Shown: positions 56,201 through 64,000 of the stretch, one piece after another
How positions within the stretch are numbered: position 1 is the first letter of the stretch
Layout of the letters: the number at the start of each line of letters is the position of its first letter
Source of the DNA: Fallopia convolvulus
Lineage: Eukaryota; Streptophyta; Magnoliopsida; Caryophyllales; Polygonaceae
Assembly: GCA_964016875.1 (NCBI GenBank)
Contig: OZ024724.1
Coordinates: forward strand, 19,489,700-19,553,699
DNA length: 64,000 nt
Direction: 5' to 3'
Position numbers and translations under genes: made by a program
The notes under the pieces: generated by a model
Database searches by the model: none
What the model was told of the DNA's origin: nothing
The model's input: the letters and a program-made list of their open reading frames with translations, nothing else

Positions 56201-57300
56201 ACAAGAAAAGTTAGTTTTTGATGACCCAGTGGGAAATACAGTTTCAAATAACACATAATCAGCAATGTTAATGTCACGAGTATGCTTGTTATAGGCGAAG
56301 TTCCTATGATTGTTCCTACCAGTGGGAACTCTAGCGGATTTGCTGGTCTTTTGATTCTGCCTGTTCCAATACTCGTGGTTCCTCTGGGTTTGGACCTTAG
56401 CTTTGGGACAGCTTTCCTTGTAATGCCCATGAGCACCACAATTCCAGCAGGTTTTGTAGTATTCTCTTAGGTAGTACTTAGGATGGGGTCTTTGTATCCT
56501 GTTCCTATCCATAGTTTCCTTGTTGTACATCCTAGACCCATTTCCCTTGGCTATTTGGACATATAGTTTATGTCCAGTGTTCCCAGTGTAATAATCCACT
56601 GTTCCATTTACTCCACTTTCAAAGACACAGATTTTCTCTTCTAAGTGGGCATTCTTTTGTTTCTCACACTGGAGTTCTAAGGCCCTACACTCGTTGATCT
56701 CTTGTTCACTCAAAGGAGACTTTCCTTTCTTAGGGATCTCTGACTTATATCCTATCCCATGTTTGGCAGGAACGAATTTAGTTTGGGAACACGAGGCTTC
56801 AGAACTTCCATCTTTCTTACTCAGTTTTTGTAGAAAGGTATTCTTATCACTTTCTAGGGTCTTAATCTCATTTTCAACATCTACAATTTGAGACACATAG
56901 GACCTAAGCTTGTCAACTAGGGACACGCAGTTGGAACAGGGCTCAAGGCCAACTAATTTGGCATTAGTGTGTTCCAAGTTTTCAAGCCTCTTTTGCAGTT
57001 TAATGTTATCTTTCACAAGACTTGAAAGAAGTTTCAACAACTCAGGTTTTTCATAATTGGTTAGGAAAGCAAGAACAAATTCAGTAGTTACCTCACTGGG
57101 TTGTTCCCCAGTGGTGTCTCCTATGGCCATTGCGCACATGTCCGGGGATGCCCAAGATTCAGGATCTTCGTCCTCGTCATCGCTCCAGGTGGCGATGTAG
57201 GCCTTCTTCCCTTGTCTTCGGTCGTCGGTTCCCTGTGGGCACTCCTTCACGAAGTGTCCCTTTTTGTAGCACTTGTAGCGTGTGACGTCCGAGAGGTCCT
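56201..57300 (-). pseudogene. Sirevirus gag C-terminal part with zinc knuckles
   Basis: First knuckle reads RYKCYKKGHFVKEC, where the first Cys of C-x2-C is Arg. A coiled-coil region follows (LLKLLSSLVKDNIKLQKRLE, DVENEIKTLESDKNTFLQKL), then an intact second knuckle CWNCGAHGHYKESC near 56430. Two knuckles separated by a coiled coil fit large Sirevirus gag proteins. Confidence 0.85.
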
Positions 57301-57402
57301 TCTGAACAGGTTTTCTTTGGGAAATTTGTCCTTTCTGTGAGTTCCCATTGCCTCTTTTGAACTTCCCTTTGTAGAAGGATCGAAGAGCCTTTGTTACAAG
57401 GA

Positions 57403-58136
57403 CTAATTCCTCATCCTCTTCTTCTTCAGATTCTTCATGTTGCCCTTGAACTGACTTGAGTATCTTTTCAAGTTTGAGAGCAATCCCTTGGTGTGCCCTC
57501 TTCTCTCCATGTCGTCTTGTTTCCTTTTCTCATGTCCCACCAGTTTTCCAAAAACTTGGTGGAGCATCAGAGTTCTGTTCTCAGGATTTTCTTTGAACAT
57601 GGTCCTTTCATTTGCCCATTCACCAGTTAGGCCGTTGAACAGCTGTTGGACCTTCATCTTGTTGGTGATCTCCTCCTTGGTGATTCCTAATCCCACGAGC
57701 TTGGTGCATAGGCCCTCAAAGCGAGATTGGTAACTATCAACAGATTCTCCCATCTCCATCTGGAAGTTGAAGAACTCCCTTCTTGCATTCATTTGGAGTT
57801 CCCAATGTGCATCTGTTGAATGGCTTCCCACACCTCCTTAGTTGTGTCTAGGTTAGCCACCCTGTCGCAATCTTGAACCGTCATAGCATTCTTGAGATAT
57901 TGCTTAGCTTTGAAGTTGGCCTCCATACATTTCCACTCATTTGGCCCCCATTTGGAGTATTCATCCCTGATGGCTGGATCTACTTCAAAGTTCCCTCTCT
58001 CTATGACCCACCAAGCTTGATAGTCATGGCTCCGCATCCAATCCTTCATGTCGCGTTTCCAGTTCTTAAATCTTCCAATAATGAGCCTTGGGGGCTTTTT
58101 GTTGTTGTGGCCGACTTGGGTGAGTTCGTGAGCCAT
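57403..58136 (-). pseudogene. Sirevirus gag N-terminal part
   Basis: ATG at 58136 (MAHELTQVGHNNKKPPRLII), then GRFKNWKRDMKDWMRSHDYQ, ANFKAKQYLKNAMTVQDCDR and TKEVWEAIQQMHIGNSK. A one-base slip near 57795 is followed by MNARREFFNFQMEMGESVDS and LFNGLTGEWANERTMFKENP. This is the UBN2/DUF4219-type Copia gag. Confidence 0.88.
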
Positions 58137-58174
58137 TGTTGAAACCTGCGATGCTAACACAAATCTAGAGCGAC

Positions 58175-58190
58175 CTGCTATGATACCAAT
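58175..58190 (-). other. Sirevirus primer-binding site
   Basis: The minus strand reads ATTGGTATCATAGCAG directly after the 5' LTR; one mismatch to the initiator-Met complement. Confidence 0.85.
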
Positions 58191-59145
58191 TTTTGGATCG
58201 TAACGGATTAGCAAGAGCTTGGGAACAAGCGTTTAGGTTGTTCCCAAGGTAGCGGAAGAAACAATATCGCAAGTATTAAAAGTTGTAAGAACACAGTTCC
58301 TTTATAGAGGAACCCCACTACAACCAACTAGTTGTATGGGTAAACCTCTACCTCCTCTTGGAGGATTTTGAATGACTTACTTATATTATTGATTGTTCCT
58401 TAGTTACAATAGGCCAGATTCAAATTTCTCTGTTCCTAGGAGTTCTACCTAACTCTAGCAACACTAGTGAATCTTCTCAACCTAGTTCCTAATCCAACAA
58501 CTCAACTAAGACAAGTAAATCAAACCTTACACCGATCACAGTTCCTTGCTCCTAGGAACTTGACTTCACCGTCGTTGAGATCAAACACTCGCCGCCGAGG
58601 ACTTCTCTTCTTCTTTCTCTTTCTCTTTCTTTGTGGATGTGTGTGAGTTTTGGGAGAAGTGTTTAAACATAGCACTATTCATTTAGCTTTATACTCGGTT
58701 GTACTTGGGCTTCGATCGTATCTTTCAGGTTGTCCCAAATGCCCTTTGCTTGCACCCCAAGTGTAAAATCTTCACATGTGACTTCGATTTAAACTAGGTC
58801 AACTTCTTGAATCAATCGGACCGTTGGATCACTTGTGACAGTCTGCTCCTCAGACTGTGGCTTCGTTCTGTCCAAGATAGGATCCCGCGATTTGCGCTGA
58901 ACGGTCTGTGTTTGCACATGTGAGTTCCCATGACATGGGAACTTTCTTCTTCAGAGTTCCTTTGAGAGAAACTCTTCATCGTGTATTCCTTGGACATTCA
59001 TTGAAGTTCTTTACTGGACCTGTGTTCCTTAGAAATACTTAGACAGAGTACGTTAGTTCCCATGTGGTGTTTGTCATTATCAAAACTGGAAAATGGTATC
59101 GTTGTTCCGATGTTTAGAACCAGAGGTCCCAACACCGTCCCAACA
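58191..59145 (-). repeat. Sirevirus 5' LTR, intact
   Basis: 955 bp; outer end GTCCCAACA next to agaga. The inner end reads TTTTGGATCG where the other LTR has TGTTGGATCG. Confidence 0.92.
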
Positions 59146-59150
59146 AGAGA

Positions 59151-59420
59151 GTTTGTAGGCTTGATAGTTGATCGAGAATAGGTTTTTCTCAGTTCAAATG
59201 AGTGCTAACATACTTGGGAAGCAAGCTACGACTTTTAATCCCTCCAAGTGAGAACTTGGAAGGGATTGTTTTTAACACTTGATTAACAGAGTCCGTTAAT
59301 CAAGTGTTTTTATTATAAAAAATTATTGTGTCAAGTAAATCTTTCTTATTATTAAATTCCGTTGCATATACTTTAAGGCCGACGACTTAGTTGAGGTCGG
59401 CGACCTAAATGTACCAACGA
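59151..59420 (+). mobile_element. LTR-like element, copy 2, right part
   Basis: Resumes after the Sirevirus: GGGAAGCAAGCTACGACTTT and CTTTAAGGCCGACGACTTAG to CCAACGA, matching 3700-3959. Confidence 0.7.
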
Positions 59421-60114
59421 TAGTACAATTTTATGATCACTTTACATTTTAAAAGTAGAATTGTTCATTTTCTTAATTAAGTGTTGACTTGACTCTAAGT
59501 TCGCATTTTACGTCCCCTAATTAAGGGTCATCCTCATATGACCCATGTCTATATATATTAGATATAGATCAAAATGTCCCATTTTGAAGAAACGCAGCCC
59601 GTTTTCCCAAAAGTGTCTAAAATCCATATTCCTATATATATACCTCATGCAAATTTTAGTAGTGTATAAGTAGAGGATGTAGATCCTAGTTCCTAAATTG
59701 AGCGTAGCAAGCAATACCCTTTAAGCAAAACACCGCTCACATAAATCATCTCCCCCACCCGCTTTCTCTCGCCTTTTTTCAGGAAGATCATTATTCACAA
59801 CTCAAGTCTCCACACTCTCCTACCTGCGTAAGGTAAGCGTTAGAAGCAATTTAAAAAACAAAAAATTTAAGAAAAAAGCTACAGCTATTGGAAAGTAGAA
59901 GAAGCAGATAAATAAAGCTGAATCTTCAATTTCCTTTTCCATAAAGCCTTCAAAAAAGGCTAAAAAAATGAAAGCTGTGCCTTTTCTCCTCCTTGCAGCT
60001 TGCTCTTCCATGTTACATACATGTTACTAGTAGTAGGCTCTTAACAACTTGTTAATTATTGTTTTCTCTTTCTCCTCAAACACAAACTGAAACCCTACTC
60101 CACTCTACACACTA
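59421..60114. other. IDD gene upstream region
   Basis: AT-rich promoter-like DNA and presumed 5' leader with CT-rich stretches (59750-59820, 60060-60110). No other gene. No TATA box can be assigned with confidence. Confidence 0.5.
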
Positions 60115-60136
60115 GATCGATCGATCGATCGATCGA
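60115..60136. repeat. (GATC)n tetranucleotide repeat in 5' leader
   Basis: About five copies of ATCG/GATC, some 55 bp before the IDD start codon. Self-complementary, so it can pair with itself. Confidence 0.85.
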
Positions 60137-60190
60137 TAACAGAAGTACAGAAGATCATTGTCAATCGATCGCCATCGATTGGGCCGGACG

Positions 60191-62668
60191 ATGATCATGG
60201 ATGACAACAAGACTTGCTCTCCACCGTCGGATCAGATCAAGCGGAAGAGGAGACCGGCGGGAACTCCCGGTAATCAATTCTAGCTAATTAATCCGATGAT
60301 GGATGGATCGATCTGAATGAGTTAATTAATTAGTGGCTGAATTGAAATTGAAGTACATATATAGTGAAACGATGAATAATGAATAAAACAAAATGATGAC
60401 TAGTGCAGATCCGGAGGCGGAAGTGATATCGCTGTCGCCGCGGACGCTGCTGGAATCGGACAGATACGTGTGCGAGATCTGCAGCCAGGGGTTCCAGCGG
60501 GAGCAGAACCTGCAGATGCACCGGCGGAGGCACAAGGTGCCGTGGAAGCTGCTGAAGAGGGCGGAGGGGGGCGCGGGGGCCAGGAAGCGCGTGTACGTGT
60601 GCCCGGAGGAGACGTGCCTCCACCACCAGGCGGCGCACGCGCTGGGCGATCTGGTGGGCATCAAGAAGCACTTCAGGCGCAAGCACAGCTCCCTCCGCCA
60701 GTGGGTGTGCCACAGGTGTACCAAGGCCTACGCCGTCCACTCCGATTTCAAGGCGCATCTCAAGACCTGCGGTACGCGTGGCCACTCCTGCGACTGCGGC
60801 CGCGTCTTCTCCAGGTATACCTACCTACCGATTTCAAGGCCTTATTATGTGCATGATTTGATTCAACCTAAACAAAGGTGAAATGTGTTCAAAATATATA
60901 CACAAATTTGTTTAGGTTGTTGATGGGTTTAATTAATGAATAAATAAATTGTTTAGGGTGTTTGTTGCCTGGCTGACCAAATCGTACGTGGTCAAACAAA
61001 GATGCTATTTCGAGTGCTGTGGTCAGGGTTGTTTCGGCACAATTCCCTATCAGAATTTCCTGAAACAACCCATCATGAGTATTTTTACTTCAATTAGTTT
61101 ATATACATATAATTACAGACTTGGCCAAATGAATAAGATAGGGCTTCATAAAATATCATTTCCTTTGTTTTGTCCGTAATACGACACACACATTCCAATT
61201 ATCACATCCATGCCTATTCTCCGGTTCTAAATCGCATCATTTATTTACATGGCATTAAACTAAATCTTGGATTTTATGGCTTGTCCACTTGATCGAACCT
61301 TCATCATTATCTATTGGCTGTATTACTTGTGAAGTTATTCTCTTTTAATCTTTATATCGATCAAAGCAGATCATGCATGCCATATCTAGTTGGGTTTGGA
61401 GGATTAAATAATATATTTCCTTTCTCATAGAGAAAATCGCAACCATGTTACCTTAACTAACTTCATTCAATAATTTTCATATTTTGTCTAAACTGTATAA
61501 GATAAACCTTTTTTTTTTGGGTTAAAGAAAAATCTTTTTGCTGTATCTAACATTCAATTATTAATATATGGTTTAATTTACTAGAATATATGGAAAAAAA
61601 TAGATATTTGGGCACTTTCACTTTACACCTTATAAAAAACTTTATTCATGTCTAGTATAATTTTTAATAACATTTTTACTAGGCCAAATTAAAAGGTGGT
61701 TTTGATATAAAGTAACTATATATTATAATCGACTAATTTATTGAATTAGAAATTACCCTTGATTAATTTTATAATTGTTTGTCTGGTTATGATGATCCAC
61801 ACATATCGATGGACAGCCAAATGGAGTTTCCTTGTCAACACAATATAATCTTGCTATGCCTTTCGACAACATATCGCATGACAGTAACCAACTGTTCATC
61901 CATCACTATCTCTTTATATGTACATACATATGCAAATATGCAATTATATATATGCATACACGCACTTGCATATACTTTTCTCGTCTTTATCTATTATATC
62001 GTTTTTCGCCAGTGTCCAAATTGTTGTCCTTGTCATCGATCAACTGGGTGTGTGTTTGTGTGTGTGTAGGGTTGAGAGCTTCATCGAGCATCAAGATTCC
62101 TGCAACATGGGTAGAACCCCAGCTGCCATTTGCTTGTCTCCGACTAATGATCATCCTTTGATTCACGCCACAATCCAAAACAACAACATCAGCATTAACG
62201 ATAGTAATATTAATAATGGCATCAATTTGAAAGGGACACACAGTAGTACTCACAACTTAACGCTGCAACTCTCGACGACGGTCGCGCCAACAAATCGCCA
62301 AGAAACGGAGCTGCAACTCGCCATTGGGTCCTCACGTGATTTTAACACCAACAAGAATAAGGATCAACCGGTAACCACAATCAAGAATCCGGCATCACAG
62401 GCAAGGACGTCCAATACTAATCTTAATTAGTTAATTACATATGTTAATATGTTACTAATGTTTGAATCATTTATATTTACCTTGGAGTTGCTGCCTTAAT
62501 TTGCATTTTGATCATATATAGAAGTTGAGCAAATTTTGGCTACTAGAGTAGAGACAATTATTGATCCTTAAAATATTTAGGTTGGATATTGGATTAATTA
62601 TTAAGTGGGTTAACTTGTATATAGACTTTCTTAGATTGGTTACGATTACGAAGCTTTCTAATTAAATA

Positions 62669-62711
<43 letters not shown>

Positions 62712-63086
62712 GTTAATCATGATTTGCTTAAGTAGGTAAGTACGGAAGAAGCTGAGAAGAGCGAGGAGGTGAGGCAGGCGAGGTACGAGAAGGCGTACGC
62801 TGACGAGGCGAGGCGAGAGGCGAAGATACAGATGGAAAAGGCGGAGAGGGAGTTCGCCAACGCCAGGAGGATTCGACAGCACGCGCGTGCTGAGCTGGAC
62901 AAGGCCCTCGCTTTCAAGGACCACGCCGCCGCCCGCATCCGGGAGACGCTGCTCCAGATAACGTGTCACGCTTGCAAGCCGCATCTTGAAGCGCGTCATC
63001 AAGGGTTTACGCTCACCAACAACAACTCCATTCTTGGATGCCAACCTGATAACGGCCGGGCTAATCACACTCAGCATGTCGCTTGA
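60191..63086 (+). CDS. IDD-family C2H2 zinc-finger transcription factor (IDD14/15/16-like, SGR5 type)
   Basis: Four exons: 60191-60269, 60409-60814, 62070-62400, 62736-63086 (388 residues). Nuclear transcription factor with the INDETERMINATE domain. It has the basic nuclear signal KRKRRPAGTPGDPEAEVISL and four fingers: YVCEICSQGFQREQNLQMHR, YVCPEETCLHHQAAHALGDL, WVCHRCTKAYAVHSDFKAHL, HSCDCGRVFSRVESFIEHQD. The C-terminal exon encodes a long charged helix (KAYADEARREAKIQMEKAER, FANARRIRQHARAELDKALA) and LLQITCHACKPHLEARHQGF. This helix is specific to the IDD14/15/16 clade, whose Arabidopsis members act in shoot gravitropism, starch and auxin control. All exon joins keep frame. The last intron uses CAG|GCAAGG, a GC-AG donor; a canonical alternative (CCG|GTAACC at 62370) also keeps frame. 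No lesions seen. Confidence 0.92.
60815..62069 (+). other. IDD intron 2
   Basis: 1,255-bp intron, CAG|GTATAC donor and TGTGTGTAG acceptor after a (TG)n tract that may affect acceptor use. AT-rich; no inserted element recognised. Confidence 0.85.
62401..62735 (+). other. IDD intron 3 with GC donor and TA repeat
   Basis: 335-bp intron, donor GCAAGG, acceptor AAGTAG. Contains a (TA)n run at about 62671-62705. If retained, translation stops after ten further residues (62428-62430), giving a protein without the C-terminal helix. Confidence 0.75.
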
Positions 63087-63236
63087 TTGAGAAAATTAAG
63101 GTTTATAGAGAGGTTAGGTATATATAGGTTTTGCTTTCGGCTTCCTGCTTTCCATAATGTACACAGCACATTTTAAATATTTTCATGGTCATATACACAG
63201 CATATGTAAAATATATTTTCATGGTCGGATCGATTA

Positions 63237-63715
63237 AAGTTCAGGACCTCAAATGTCCTTTATTACATATGAAATCCAAGATGCAAACTAATCTTATGAT
63301 GTAAAATAAGAGCAAATTTGGTACATTGAATCTCGAAAATCAACGAACGCGCCTCCTTTCATATTTGAAATCCAAAATTGAGACACGCCTACTAATCTTA
63401 AAGTTCAGGACCTCAAATGTCCTTTATTACATATGAAATCCAAAATTGAGATCAGATGCAAACTAATCTTATGATGTAAAATAAGAGCAAATTTGGTACA
63501 TTGAATCTCGAAAATCAACGAACGCGCCTCCTTTCATATTTGAAATCCAAAATTGAGACACGCCTACTAATCTTAAAGTTCAGGACCTCAAATGTCCTTT
63601 ATTACATATGAAATCCAAAATTGAGATCAGATGCAAACTAATCTTATGATGTAAAATAAGAGCAAATTTGGTACATTGAATCTCGAAAATCAACGAACAT
63701 AAAAAGACACGCCTC
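63237..63715. repeat. 175-bp tandem repeat downstream of IDD gene
   Basis: Three units beginning AAGTTCAGGACCTCAAATGT at 63237, 63401 and 63576. The middle unit is 175 bp; the first lacks 11 bp (164 bp); the third is incomplete and diverges near 63697. Each holds ATGAAATCCAA and TGGTACATTGAATCTCG. High similarity between units indicates recent duplication. No coding content. Confidence 0.92.
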
Positions 63716-64000
63716 CTTTCATATTGTTTTAAACCCAGGAGTATGTGTCTTTTTCCCATAAAGGGTTCTTACATTTCACAAGAGGAAAAAACAAAAAGTT
63801 TAAATCGGGTTTCAAACCAATTTTATTTTAAAAAAATTGAGTTTTATTTAATTGTTTTTGAAAGAGAAATCGATTAGATTTGTTGATTTTTTCCCTCTTT
63901 GGAATCAAGTTTTGAACTATGTTGTTTTTCTAAAATTCAGGTCCTGTCAAATTGTATTTGGAAAGAGCAAAAACAGATTTAAGCTAATAGTTTTTTTTTC
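63716..64000. other. Intergenic, nothing recognised
   Basis: AT-rich, no reading frame, repeat or RNA gene apparent to the window end. Confidence 0.5.

Larger units (their letters stand above)
43210..59145 (-). mobile_element. Sirevirus (Copia/SIRE) retrotransposon, with nested gypsy element
   Basis: LTRs 43210-43931 plus 49248-49477 (split) and 58191-59145, target duplication agaga. Minus-strand order is gag with two zinc knuckles, protease, integrase, RT, RNase H (Copia order), then about 2.9 kb of extra coding-like sequence before the 3' LTR, the place of the envelope-like gene in dicot Sireviruses. Net length without the nested element is about 10.6 kb. Several frame breaks make it non-autonomous. 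Confidence 0.9.

Noticed and set aside
60330..60785. Minus-strand frames across the zinc-finger exon
   Set aside because: Shadows of the GC-rich IDD exon 2, whose fingers are unambiguous on the plus strand.
1..64000. tRNA, rRNA, snoRNA or miRNA genes
   Set aside because: No cloverleaf with A and B boxes or rRNA sequence was noticed by eye; only tRNA-complementary primer sites of retrotransposons. A tRNAscan or Infernal run would be decisive.

Overview
This is nuclear DNA of a flowering plant, almost certainly a eudicot. It carries single genes with normal plant introns (a LAC17/LAC2-like laccase, a UGT82A1-like glycosyltransferase, an IDD14/15/16-type zinc-finger gene and a mitochondrial-type PPR gene). 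These are set in AT-rich intergenic DNA that is mostly transposable elements: CACTA, Copia (several lineages including a Sirevirus), Ty3/gypsy (Tat-like and a second type) and a Stowaway-like MITE. I see no rRNA, tRNA or CRISPR. The species cannot be named from this.

Layout. 1-1000: Ty3/gypsy gag-protease remnant. 1162-10297: a CACTA (En/Spm) element with a decayed TNP2-type transposase and a second TNPA-like gene, both on the minus strand. Its ends and one interior block are packed with the palindrome GCGACCATATGGTCGC, and an LTR-like element (3200-3959) sits inside it. 11121-12053: a truncated LTR with primer-binding site. 12820-14953: laccase gene with an in-frame stop and a destroyed splice acceptor. 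15203-19840: defective Copia element. 20425-34694: a PPR gene on the minus strand, cut by a complete 10.86 kb Tat-like gypsy element (21944-32799, TSD acagc, itself cut by a solo LTR with TSD cttcc) and by a solo LTR (33196-34633, TSD atcta). 36165-37940: Copia remnant. 37950-38271: MITE. 38971-41678: intact UGT gene. 41730-42770: fused Copia and CACTA debris. 42774-59420: three-level nest, in which an LTR-like element is split by a 15.9 kb Sirevirus (43210-59145, TSD agaga, with an envelope-like region) whose left LTR is split by a 5.3 kb gypsy element (43932-49242, TSD tgtga) that itself holds an inverted LTR segment. 60191-63086: intact IDD gene, followed by a 175-bp tandem repeat.

Only two host genes look functional: the UGT and the IDD transcription factor. 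Laccase and PPR look like pseudogenes. The most informative content is the insertion stratigraphy. Five target-site duplications can be read to the base, and at three of them (two in the PPR gene, one in the gypsy integrase) removing the insertion restores an open, recognisable reading frame across the join. Element-encoded curiosities are an antisense extra ORF in the Tat-like element, a Sirevirus envelope-like region, an inverted PPT-LTR-PBS segment inside the youngest gypsy element, and a 48-bp perfect palindrome inside the CACTA element. I did not find a convincing new host-encoded system. All lineage names rest on motif recognition by eye, not on database searches.
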